Below, piece after piece: positions 15,657 to 22,202 of a DNA stretch of 22,202 bases. Both the position numbers and the translations under genes were made by a program. Within the stretch, counting starts at the first letter, position 1; the number at the start of each line of letters is the position of its first letter. The DNA is from DATAFF01 sp036257595 (lineage in GTDB: Bacteria; Pseudomonadota; Alphaproteobacteria; Rhizobiales; Aestuariivirgaceae): assembly GCA_036257595.1 (NCBI GenBank), contig DATAFF010000115.1, positions 1 through 22,202 on the forward strand. Direction: 5' to 3'. The notes under the pieces are model-generated. The model saw only the letters and a list, made by a program, of their open reading frames with translations. It was not told the origin of the DNA and searched no databases.

Positions 15657-16010
15657 TCAGCGGGTGCGGCCGACGCTCAGGATCGTTCCGGACCAGGGAT
15701 CCATGACCACGCGATAGGGCTTGCCGCGGCGCAGCGCCACGAAGGCATAGGTGTTGCCCTGGCAATGGATCTGCTGGACCACCAGGAAACCGCGCGCAAT
15801 CAGCGAGCGGCCGGCGTCGACGCAATTCAATTTATACATGTACTTCCACGCGTCCGGGTTGAACGACCGGCTGCGCGGGTTGAGGTCGGGCGCGGGATAG
15901 GGGCCGAAACCGCCATAGAAGCCGCGGTCGAAATATTGGGCGCTGGCGGGCGCGACAGCACTCATCAGGGCGAGGAGGCCAAGGGCGGCGGCGAGGGGCT
16001 TCAAGGGCAT
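15657..16010 (-). CDS. Small secreted two-Cys PepSY-like protein
   Basis: The 117-residue protein has a signal peptide (LAAALGLLALMSAV, cleavage after ASA at about residue 24), a Tyr/Gly/Phe-rich spacer, and a C-terminal domain with Cys residues 20 apart: LNCVDAGRSLIARGF, then HCQGNTYAFVALRRGKPY. The domain aligns gaplessly with the one in the 14916-15503 protein, which makes the two likely paralogs. The start is ambiguous: ATG 16010 has GGAG six bases upstream, while ATG 16022 (adding MEKR) has AAGGGG six bases upstream. The first was chosen. The leader overlaps the likely heat-shock promoter of hsp20, which runs the other way. Function unknown. Confidence 0.75.
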   Translation of the reverse strand: MPLKPLAAALGLLALMSAVAPASAQYFDRGFYGGFGPYPAPDLNPRSRSFNPDAWKYMYKLNCVDAGRSLIARGFLVVQQIHCQGNTYAFVALRRGKPYRVVMDPWSGTILSVGRTR

Positions 16011-16031
16011 GCGTTTCTCCATCGATGGCCC

Positions 16032-16059
16032 CTTGAAGGGCCGAGGCAGGCGCCTAAAT
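16032..16059 (+). promoter_or_regulatory. Likely RpoH (heat-shock) promoter of hsp20
   Basis: CTTGAA (16032-16037), 16 bases, then CTAAAT (16054-16059) matches the alphaproteobacterial sigma-32 pattern of CTTGAA with a C-T-A-rich -10. Transcription would begin near 16067, giving a leader of about 80 bases that contains the two hairpins described next. Confidence 0.5.
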
Positions 16060-16097
16060 CAAGGTCGCGGCGCCGATAAGGGCCGCTAAGACACCCG

Positions 16098-16150
16098 GCC
16101 GGATGTCCGGCGGGATAATAGCAACAGAGCTCAAGGAGGTTGTTGCCATG
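16098..16150 (+). promoter_or_regulatory. Candidate RNA thermometer in hsp20 leader
   Basis: Hairpin 1 is GCCGG (16098-16102) with CCGGC (16107-16111). Hairpin 2 is GCAACA (16121-16126) with TGTTGC (16141-16146), with an inner stem CTC (16130-16132) with GAG (16136-16138). The Shine-Dalgarno AAGGAGG (16133-16139) lies inside hairpin 2, two bases before whose outer edge the ATG begins. Rhizobial small heat-shock genes often carry ROSE thermometers of this size; the exact ROSE consensus was not seen. Confidence 0.5.
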
Positions 16151-16600
16151 TTGTTTGACCCTAAGTTCTATCAGAGTACCGTCGGTTTCGATCGCCTCGC
16201 CAAGATGCTGGACGAGGTGAGCAATTTCGAAGCCCCGACCTATCCGCCCTACAATATCGAGCGTACCGGCGAGAATGCATACCGCATCACCATGGCGGTT
16301 GCAGGCTTCAGCCCGGCCGATCTCACCATCGAGGTGAAGGAAGGGACCCTGACCATCTCCGGCAAGCGCCAGGAGAAGGAGGTGAAGTCCGAGTATCTCC
16401 ATCAGGGCATTGCCGCCCGAAGCTTCGAGCGGCGCTTCCGGCTCGCCGACCATGTCGAGGTGCAGGGTGCCGAGATCGAGAACGGTCTCCTCCATGTCGC
16501 CCTCAAGCGCGAGCTCCCCGAGGCGATGAAGCCGCGCACCATCGCGGTGACGCAGGCCTCCGACAAGAAGGTCATCGAGGGCCGCAAAGAGGCCGCCTAA
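16148..16600 (+). CDS. Hsp20 small heat-shock protein
   Basis: This 150-residue holdase of the alpha-crystallin/IbpA class binds unfolding proteins in the cytoplasm. The N-terminus MLFDPKFYQSTVGFDRL is typical of rhizobial class-A Hsp20. The alpha-crystallin domain spans about 34-125 (YNIERTGENAYRITMAVAGF, GLLHVALKRELP), and the C-terminal I-A-V motif (132-134) serves oligomer contacts. ATG 16148 has a perfect AAGGAGG eight bases upstream. An earlier in-frame ATG at 16103 sits in the loop of a leader hairpin and was rejected. A heat-shock promoter, a candidate thermometer and a strong terminator make it a single-gene unit. Confidence 0.95.
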   Translation: MLFDPKFYQSTVGFDRLAKMLDEVSNFEAPTYPPYNIERTGENAYRITMAVAGFSPADLTIEVKEGTLTISGKRQEKEVKSEYLHQGIAARSFERRFRLADHVEVQGAEIENGLLHVALKRELPEAMKPRTIAVTQASDKKVIEGRKEAA

Positions 16601-16620
16601 CCTCTAGCGCCTGAGATCGA

Positions 16621-16663
16621 GCCGAGCAGTGAGCCGGTCACGGCCGCTGCTCGGCACTTTGTT
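16621..16663 (+). terminator. Rho-independent terminator of hsp20
   Basis: GCCGAGCAG (16621-16629) and CTGCTCGGC (16647-16655) form a perfect 9-bp stem. A second stem, GCCG (16633-16636) with CGGC (16641-16644), is nested inside, and ACTTTGTT follows. The element contains the stop codon and last codons of the convergent threonine aldolase gene. Confidence 0.72.
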
Positions 16664-17732
16664 GCCGACCTGCCGACAACGCCCTGACGGCACCGGCGAG
16701 CCGCAAGAGCTTGCCGACATCTTCCTCGGTGGTGCGGAACGAGCAGACGAGCCGCACCAGCGCCTCTTCGGGTCCTGGCGACACGAGGCCTGAACCCATT
16801 CCCGGCCATTCATAGCAATGCGCCTCGCCCGACAAGGCCTGGAACAGGGTCCGCGGCATGATGGCGAAGACCTCGTTGGCCGACACCTCCACCGCCAGCC
16901 TTATCCCCGAGATGCGGGCGAGCCCGTCGGCCAAGAGCTTCGCCATGGCATTGGCGTGGCGGGCATTGTTCAGCCACAGATCGCCCTCGAGATAGGCCAG
17001 CATCTGGGCGCCGAGAAAGCGGCCCTTGGAGAGCAGCTGGCCGGCCCGCATGCGGCGATAGATGAAGTCGTTTGCCAGCTTCTCGTCGAAAAAGATCACC
17101 GCTTCGAGCGCCAGCGCACCGTTTTTGGTGCAGCCGAAGGACAGGGCATCGACGCCGGCCCGCCAGGTGATGTCGGCGGGGGCGCAGTCAAGCGCCGCAA
17201 CGGCATTGGCGAAGCGGGCGCCGTCCATATGGAGCTTCATGCCCTTGATACGGCAGAGCTCGGCGAGCTTGCCGATCTCGGCCGGCGTGTAGACAGTGCC
17301 AAGCTCGGTCGCCTGGGCGATCGACACGGCGGCCGGCTTGGGGTCGTGCTCGGCGCGGATGAAGCCGGCAATCACCCGGGCGACGGCGCCGGGCGTGATC
17401 TTGCCGTTGGGCTCGGCGATCCCGATCATTTTGGCGCCGCCGGTGAACAGCTCGGGCGCGCCGCATTCGTCGACCATGACATGGGCATCGGCATGGGCGA
17501 AGACGGCCCCATAGGGCGGCACGAGCTGCGCCAGCGCCAGCGCATTGGCGGCGGTGCCGGTCATGACGAGGAAGCTCGTCACCTGACGCTCGAACAGCTC
17601 GGAGAGGCGCTGCTCGGCCTCGCGGGTCCAGGGATCGACGCCATAGGACGGCGAGGTCCCGGCATTGGCGGCGACCACCGCATTCATGATGCGCTCATGC
17701 ACGCCGAAGACATTGTCGCTTGCGAAATCCAT
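16638..17732 (-). CDS. ltaE: Low-specificity L-threonine aldolase family
   Basis: This 364-residue PLP enzyme of the beta-eliminating lyase/threonine aldolase family cleaves threonine (and allo-threonine) to glycine and acetaldehyde. Visible are FASDN near the start, MTGTAANALAL (about 57-67), HMDGARFANAVAAL with the PLP-binding Asp, and SFGCTKNG with Schiff-base Lys203. The length is normal for the family. ATG 17732 sits six bases after GGAGG; a GTG one codon earlier is only three bases away. It follows galU by 13 bases, so the two are probably co-transcribed although their pathways are unrelated. The 3' end lies in the hsp20 terminator. Confidence 0.87.
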   Translation of the reverse strand: MDFASDNVFGVHERIMNAVVAANAGTSPSYGVDPWTREAEQRLSELFERQVTSFLVMTGTAANALALAQLVPPYGAVFAHADAHVMVDECGAPELFTGGAKMIGIAEPNGKITPGAVARVIAGFIRAEHDPKPAAVSIAQATELGTVYTPAEIGKLAELCRIKGMKLHMDGARFANAVAALDCAPADITWRAGVDALSFGCTKNGALALEAVIFFDEKLANDFIYRRMRAGQLLSKGRFLGAQMLAYLEGDLWLNNARHANAMAKLLADGLARISGIRLAVEVSANEVFAIMPRTLFQALSGEAHCYEWPGMGSGLVSPGPEEALVRLVCSFRTTEEDVGKLLRLAGAVRALSAGRQQSAEQRP

Positions 17733-17745
17733 CACGCCCCTCCCC

Positions 17746-18633
17746 TCAAAGACCTCCGAAATCCGCGATGATCTCCTTCAGCGCCTGGCGGAAGGCCGGG
17801 CCGAGGTCGTCGCGAGCCAGTCCATAGGCGACATTGGCGGCGAGAAACCCGACCCGGTCGCCGCAATCATAGGTCTTGCCGTCGAATTTGAGGCCGAAGA
17901 AGCGGTCCTCCGCCATCAGCTGGATCATCGCGTCGGTCAATTGAATCTCGCCGCCGGCGCCGGGATGCTGGGCGGCGATCCGGTCGAAGATTTGCGGCTG
18001 CAGAATATAGCGACCGGAAATGATGAGATTGGAGGGAGCATCTTCAAGCTTCGGCTTCTCGACCATGCCGTCAATGCGGAAGCCGCGGCCGAATGCCGGC
18101 CCCACCTTGACGACGCCATAGCGGCTGACATTGTCGCGCGGCACCTCCTCGACGGCGATGACATTGCCGCCGGTGTCGGCATAGACCTCCATCATCTGCT
18201 TCAGGCAGCCCGGCTTGGCATGGATCAGCATATCGGGCAGAAGCAAGGCGAAGGGCTCGTTGCCGACGAGCTCGCGGGCGCACCAGACGGCATGGCCGAG
18301 CCCGAGCGGCTCCTGCTGGCGGGTGAAGCTGGTCTGGCCGGCGGATGGCAGATCCTGCTCGAGCAGCACCAGCTCGGCATGCTTGCCGCGCCGCTTCAGG
18401 GTCTCCTCCAGCTCGAATTGCTTGTCGAAATGATCCTCAATGACGCCTTTGTTCCGCCCCGTGACGAAGACGAAATGCTCGCAGCCGGCTTCGCGGGCTT
18501 CGTCAACCGCAAGCTGGATTACAGGGCGGTCCACAACGGGAAGCATCTCCTTGGGCACCGCCTTGGTGGCAGGCAAGAACCTGGTGCCGAGGCCGGCGAC
18601 GGGAAAAACGGCCTTCTTGATGGGGCGCTTCAT
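17746..18633 (-). CDS. galU: UTP-glucose-1-phosphate uridylyltransferase
   Basis: This 295-residue enzyme makes UDP-glucose from UTP and glucose 1-phosphate for surface polysaccharides, glucans and lipids. The nucleotide-binding signature is near the N-terminus: FPVAGLGTRFLPATKAVPKE (about 10-29), with Arg18 and Lys24 as key residues. MLPVVDRPVIQLAVDEA follows, and LLLPDMLI (129-136) and MVEKPK come later. All parts are present and the length is typical. The ATG at 18633 has only AGG about 11 bases upstream. It diverges from galE across 133 bases and is followed by the threonine aldolase gene. Confidence 0.95.
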   Translation of the reverse strand: MKRPIKKAVFPVAGLGTRFLPATKAVPKEMLPVVDRPVIQLAVDEAREAGCEHFVFVTGRNKGVIEDHFDKQFELEETLKRRGKHAELVLLEQDLPSAGQTSFTRQQEPLGLGHAVWCARELVGNEPFALLLPDMLIHAKPGCLKQMMEVYADTGGNVIAVEEVPRDNVSRYGVVKVGPAFGRGFRIDGMVEKPKLEDAPSNLIISGRYILQPQIFDRIAAQHPGAGGEIQLTDAMIQLMAEDRFFGLKFDGKTYDCGDRVGFLAANVAYGLARDDLGPAFRQALKEIIADFGGL

Positions 18634-18767
18634 GAATGTGGACCTGTTGGACGATCTAGGGCTAATGGCCGGTAACCATTTGGGAAGCGTTTTGCATGAA
18701 AGTCTCGCGACAGTGAAGCGTTGCCTGGGCAGATCCCCAAAGCGCTGACAGCCGACAGAGCGAGTTC

Positions 18768-19775
18768 ATGGCGATTCTGGTCACCGGCGGGGCAGGTTAC
18801 ATTGGCAGCCATATGGCGCATGCCCTGGTGGAGCGCGGCGAAGAGGTCGTGGTGCTCGACAATCTGGCGACCGGTGTCGAATGGACCGTGCCGCATGCCG
18901 CGACCTTCATCCACGGCGACATTGCCGACCAGGCACTGGTGGGCGCGCTCATCCGCGACAAATCGATCGCCGAGATCATCCATTTCGCCGGATCGGTGGT
19001 GGTGCCCGATTCGGTCGCCGATCCGCTCGGCTATTATCTCAACAACACGGTGAAATCGCGCGATCTGCTGGAGGCGGCAATCAAAGGCGGGGTCCGGCGC
19101 TTCATCTTCTCCTCCACCGCCGCGGTCTACGGCGAGCCGGGCCAGGTGCCGGTGTTCGAGGATGCAGCCCTTCAGCCGATATCGCCCTACGGGCGCTCGA
19201 AGCTGATGACGGAATGGATGCTGCGCGACACGGCGGCGGCGACCGGTCTCGCCTATGTGGCGCTACGCTATTTCAACGTGGCGGGAGCCGATCCCAAGGG
19301 GCGGACAGGCCAATCGACGCCGCGCGCCACCCATTTGATCAAGGTGGCCTGCCAGACAGCGGTCGGTTTACGACCCCATCTCGACATATTCGGGCGCGAT
19401 TATCCAACAGCGGATGGGACCTGCATCAGGGACTATATTCACGTGAGTGACCTCGTAGCAGCGCATGAAACCGCGCTCGTTCACCTGCGCGGCGGCGGCG
19501 ACAGCGGCATCTTCAATTGCGGCTATGGCCGCGGCCATTCGGTGCTCGACGTCATCGCTGCGGTGGAGCGGACGACCGGCCGGCCGCTGCCGGTCAGGGA
19601 TGCGCCACCCAGGCCGGGCGATCCGCCGGCGATCGTGGCCGGGGCCGAACGGGCGCGCAGCGCGCTCGGCTGGTCGCCGCGCTATGACGATCTCGATTTC
19701 ATCGTTGCCTCGGCGCTCGAATGGGAGCGGCGGCTCAGGCGGCGGAATGCGGCAGATCAGGGCGTCAACGGGTGA
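18768..19775 (+). CDS. galE: UDP-glucose 4-epimerase
   Basis: This 335-residue short-chain dehydrogenase/reductase-fold enzyme interconverts UDP-glucose and UDP-galactose. The NAD-binding GGAGYIGSH is at 7-15, SSTAAVYG at 115-122 (catalytic Thr117), and YGRSK at 141-145 (Tyr141, Lys145). LRYFNVAGADP and CIRDYIHVSDL are also typical of GalE. It uses the product of the divergent galU gene. The ATG has a weak GAGCGAG upstream. A related epimerase substrate (UDP-GlcNAc or UDP-xylose) cannot be excluded. The lytic transglycosylase gene begins 24 bases after its stop. Confidence 0.93.
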   Translation: MAILVTGGAGYIGSHMAHALVERGEEVVVLDNLATGVEWTVPHAATFIHGDIADQALVGALIRDKSIAEIIHFAGSVVVPDSVADPLGYYLNNTVKSRDLLEAAIKGGVRRFIFSSTAAVYGEPGQVPVFEDAALQPISPYGRSKLMTEWMLRDTAAATGLAYVALRYFNVAGADPKGRTGQSTPRATHLIKVACQTAVGLRPHLDIFGRDYPTADGTCIRDYIHVSDLVAAHETALVHLRGGGDSGIFNCGYGRGHSVLDVIAAVERTTGRPLPVRDAPPRPGDPPAIVAGAERARSALGWSPRYDDLDFIVASALEWERRLRRRNAADQGVNG

Positions 19776-19799
19776 GTCGCGTCAGGTCGAGGGAGGGGC

Positions 19800-20900
19800 A
19801 TGAACAGGGGTAGAACCATCAAGCTCGTTGCGGCAGTCATCGTAGCCGCCACCTTGTCGGGCCCGCCGGTCAGGGCGGAACTCCCGGCCACCAGCAGCGG
19901 GGTCCTCGGCCAGCTGATGGGCGATGTCGCGTCCGACCGGTTCGGCCGCTTCGTTGACGATTTCTGGCCAGAGGCGCGCCGCGCCGGGATCTCGCGGCGG
20001 ATCTATGAGAGGGCGTTCCGTGGGGTCGGCCCCGATCCAAGCGTGCTGCAGCTGGCGCAGGACCAGCCGGAATTCAAGACGCCGGTCTCCGACTATCTGT
20101 CGAAGCGAGTGACGCCGCAGCGGATCGCCGCCGGGCAGGGCATGGCGCAGACCTATGTCGCCACGCTCGACCGGATCGAGCGGCGCTATGGCGTCGACCG
20201 CGAGATCCTGCTGGCGATCTGGGGCATGGAATCGAATTTCGGCAGTCACAAGGGCGAGATGAGCGTCATCCGCTCGCTCGCCACCCTGGCCTATACCGGC
20301 AGCCGGCGCAAATTCGGGCGTTCGCAGCTCATCGCGGCGCTCAGGATCCTGCAGCGCGGCGACATCGACGCCGACGGCTTCACCGGTTCGTGGGCCGGCG
20401 CCATGGGGCACACGCAATTCATCCCGACGACCTACAACGCCTATGCGGTCGACTGGACCGGCGATGGCCGGCGCGACATCTGGAACTCCATCGAGGACGC
20501 GCTCGCCTCGACCGCCAACTATCTCGCGCATTCCGGTTGGCAGCGGGGGCTGAAATGGGGCTATGAGGTGCAGTTGCCGGCGCGTCTCGACCGGCGGCTG
20601 ATCGGCGAGCCGGGCCGGCGCAGCCTCGCGGCATGGGCGCGGCTCGGCGTCAAGCCGGCGAATGGCCAAGGGTTCGGGGCGAGCGATGCTGGCGCCTATC
20701 TGGTGCTGCCGGCGGGAAGCGGCGGACCGGCGTTCCTGGTGACCCGCAACTTCAAGGCCATCTTGAAATACAATGCGGCGGTGTCCTATGCGCTGGCGGT
20801 CGGGCATCTCGGCGACCGGATCGGCGGCGCCGACGGGCTCATCGCATCATGGCCGCAGGATCAGCGGGCGCTCGGCCGGGTCGATCGGCCGCCAGGTTAG
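19800..20900 (+). CDS. MltB-family lytic murein transglycosylase
   Basis: This 366-residue secreted enzyme cleaves the glycan strand with formation of 1,6-anhydromuramic acid. The signal peptide runs to about residue 26 (VRA). No lipobox Cys is present, so it is soluble rather than a lipoprotein. The SLT_2 domain spans about 45-345: FWPEARRAGI, LLAIWGMESNFGSH with catalytic Glu144, AGAMGHTQFIPTTYNAYAVD and NSIEDALASTANYL. There is no C-terminal peptidoglycan-binding domain, which many alphaproteobacterial relatives have. ATG 19800 follows GGGAGG. It is likely co-transcribed with galE. The TAG stop is the first TAG of repeat copy D. Confidence 0.92.
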   Translation: MNRGRTIKLVAAVIVAATLSGPPVRAELPATSSGVLGQLMGDVASDRFGRFVDDFWPEARRAGISRRIYERAFRGVGPDPSVLQLAQDQPEFKTPVSDYLSKRVTPQRIAAGQGMAQTYVATLDRIERRYGVDREILLAIWGMESNFGSHKGEMSVIRSLATLAYTGSRRKFGRSQLIAALRILQRGDIDADGFTGSWAGAMGHTQFIPTTYNAYAVDWTGDGRRDIWNSIEDALASTANYLAHSGWQRGLKWGYEVQLPARLDRRLIGEPGRRSLAAWARLGVKPANGQGFGASDAGAYLVLPAGSGGPAFLVTRNFKAILKYNAAVSYALAVGHLGDRIGGADGLIASWPQDQRALGRVDRPPG

Positions 20901-20963
20901 GCAGTCGGCGTTAGGCAGCAGGCCGTGGGCGGCGCATTTCCCCACTGCCTATTGCCTAATGCC
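20898..20963. repeat. TAGGCAG inverted repeat, copy D
   Basis: The left arm has five 7-bp units in phase: TAGGCAG, TCGGCGT, TAGGCAG, CAGGCCG, TGGGCGG (20898-20932). The right arm is CTGCCTATTGCCTAATGCC (20945-20963). The first TAG ends the lytic transglycosylase gene, and the right arm reaches 22 bases before the DUF459 start; an alternative in-frame ATG (20959) lies inside it. The left arm is most like copy C. Confidence 0.88.
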
Positions 20964-20985
20964 TTCTTCACCGGAGTTCGAAATC

Positions 20986-22202
20986 ATGCTGCGCCACCAG
21001 GCATTGACCCTCATCGCGATCCTCGGGATGGCGCTTGGCGGCGCCGCCACCGGCCTCGCCCAGACGACGGAGGGAACCAAGCAGGACCAGTCGCCGCCGG
21101 CGGCCCAGCCCACGGCGCCCTTCATGGGGAACAGCGACTCGCTCGAGGGGAACACCGGCAAGCAGGACAGCGAGGCAGCGCCGCCACCGCAACAGCCAGA
21201 GGCACCGCCACCGCCACCGCCACAGCAGGGATTGCCGCAGGCGCCGGCCGGCCAGCAACTGCCATCGATGGGCTCGGCGACCTCGCCGCTGCCGTCACGC
21301 GGGTATCTCGGGCAGCCGCGGGAAAAATGGAACGTGTTCGTGATCGGCGACATGCTGGCGGAGGGGGTGTGGGGCGGTCTCGACCGCGCCGGCGCCGACT
21401 CGCCGTTCGAATTCAACGGCCGCTTCAAGGAGGATTCCGGCCTCGCCCGGCCGGAATTCTACAATTGGGAGAAGGCGCTGCCGAAGATCATCGAGAGCAA
21501 CGAGGTCGACGTCGCGGTGGTGATCATCGGCACCAATGACGGCCGGCCGATGAAGTCTGCCGACAAGTCGAGCTCGATCCCGTTTGGCTCACCGGAATGG
21601 CGCTTCTCCTATGGGGCGGCGGTCGACCGCTTCATGGGCATTCTCAAATCAGCCGACATCCCGGTCTACTGGCTCGGCGTGCCGCCAATGGGCTCGCGCG
21701 AGCATGACGCCGCGGTGAAGATCGTCAACGAGGTGCAGCGCGACAGGGCGGCCGCCAACGGCGTCCGATTCCTCGATTTCCGCAAGCTGTTCGCCGGCGA
21801 AGATGGCGGCTTCACAGCGACCAGCATCGATGAAGACGGCACGGTCGAGCGGATCCGGTCGCGCGACGGGGTCAATCTGCTGCGAGCCGGCAACACCAAG
21901 GCGGCCATGGCAGTGCTGGCGATGCTCAACGACGATGCGGCGGTGGCGAATGGCGAGAAGGCGGTGGCCGATGCGCCACTGCCGGCGCAGTCCGGAGGCG
22001 TGCCGATCGCGGCCGACACCATGCCCGCCGGGCCGCAATTCGGCAGCATCACCGCAAGCGGCGATGTGCGGCTGGTGGCACCGGAGGATCTGCCGCAAAA
22101 GGGTCTGGCGAGCGTGGCGCGCGGCGACCGGAACAGCGCGCTCGAGGGAGTCAAGTCGAAGCTCGCCCCGGGTACGGCGGCGGCCAACCTCTATGGCGGC
22201 GG
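20986..22202 (+). CDS. DUF459 secreted SGNH-like protein, 3' truncated by window
   Basis: The visible 405 residues run off the right edge. A signal peptide ends at about residue 25 (GLA). Residues 30-110 are a Pro/Gln-rich linker with QQPEAPPPPPPQQG. From about 115 the domain has the block order of SGNH hydrolases: NVFVIGDMLAEGV (116-128), IIGTNDGRP (180-188), WLGVPPMGS (229-237) and DGVNLLRAGN (294-303). The Ser of block I is Met123 and the His of block V is Asn297, so hydrolase activity is doubtful. ATG 20986 has GGAG nine bases upstream. DUF459 proteins occur near polysaccharide and peptidoglycan genes; here it follows galE and the lytic transglycosylase. Confidence 0.83.
   Translation, partial: MLRHQALTLIAILGMALGGAATGLAQTTEGTKQDQSPPAAQPTAPFMGNSDSLEGNTGKQDSEAAPPPQQPEAPPPPPPQQGLPQAPAGQQLPSMGSATSPLPSRGYLGQPREKWNVFVIGDMLAEGVWGGLDRAGADSPFEFNGRFKEDSGLARPEFYNWEKALPKIIESNEVDVAVVIIGTNDGRPMKSADKSSSIPFGSPEWRFSYGAAVDRFMGILKSADIPVYWLGVPPMGSREHDAAVKIVNEVQRDRAAANGVRFLDFRKLFAGEDGGFTATSIDEDGTVERIRSRDGVNLLRAGNTKAAMAVLAMLNDDAAVANGEKAVADAPLPAQSGGVPIAADTMPAGPQFGSITASGDVRLVAPEDLPQKGLASVARGDRNSALEGVKSKLAPGTAAANLYGG

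Noticed and set aside
16103..16147. N-terminal extension of Hsp20 from ATG 16103
   Set aside because: That ATG lies in a leader hairpin with no ribosome site; ATG 16148 has a perfect AAGGAGG and gives the family N-terminus.
20959..20985. Earlier start ATG 20959 for the DUF459 protein
   Set aside because: It lies inside the right arm of repeat copy D without a ribosome site and would put nine extra residues, including acidic ones, before the signal peptide; ATG 20986 has GGAG nine bases upstream.

Overview
The window is high-GC and densely coded. Gene content and order point to an alphaproteobacterium of the order Hyphomicrobiales, probably near the Nitrobacteraceae/Xanthobacteraceae. Supporting genes are a GapR/DUF2312 nucleoid protein, DUF1244, DUF1036 next to pyruvate kinase, a cysteine-free bL36, a DUF882 endopeptidase, a large L,D-transpeptidase, a HisN-type phosphatase, DUF459 and a class-A rhizobial-type Hsp20. 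The genus is inferred, not shown. No tRNA, rRNA, CRISPR array, transposase or phage gene was seen, and no gene-free stretch exceeds 300 bases.

Layout. 1-253: 3' end of a SAM methyltransferase, ending in repeat copy A. 322-1666 (minus): operon N-formylglutamate amidohydrolase > DUF1244 > gapR. 1776-3682 (plus): DUF1036 periplasmic protein and pyk, overlapping by GTGA. 3703-5304 (minus): a membrane coiled-coil protein built of tandem repeats, a secreted TPR protein, and rpmJ. 5511-7266 (plus): a small unknown protein (repeat copy B follows it) and a GSAM-like class III aminotransferase (repeat copy C follows it). 7335-12874 (minus): DUF882 murein endopeptidase, L,D-transpeptidase and an orphan NtrC-family regulator. 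13089-13928 (plus): hisN, whose 3' end overlaps an alpha/beta hydrolase on the other strand. 13883-16010 (minus): two related small secreted proteins and the hydrolase. 16148-16600 (plus): hsp20 with a likely RpoH promoter and a hairpin over its Shine-Dalgarno. 16638-18633 (minus): galU > threonine aldolase. 18768 to the end (plus): galE, an MltB-type lytic transglycosylase, repeat copy D, and a DUF459 protein cut off by the window.

How the genes fit together. Much of the window serves the cell envelope. DUF882, L,D-transpeptidase and MltB cut or cross-link peptidoglycan; GalU and GalE make UDP-glucose and UDP-galactose for surface polysaccharide; several small secreted proteins (DUF1036, the TPR protein and the two-Cys pair) probably act in the periplasm. 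The rest is core metabolism (pyk, hisN, threonine aldolase) and chromosome or stress biology (gapR, hsp20).

The least ordinary elements are: (1) four copies of an inverted repeat made of 7-bp TAGGCAG units, which sit on gene 3' ends and supply five stop codons; (2) the repeat protein at 3703-4356, with 11-residue repeats on one side of a membrane helix and 7-residue repeats on the other; (3) a pair of two-Cys secreted domains that align without gaps; (4) a candidate RNA thermometer before hsp20; (5) a DUF459 protein whose SGNH Ser and His positions are replaced.
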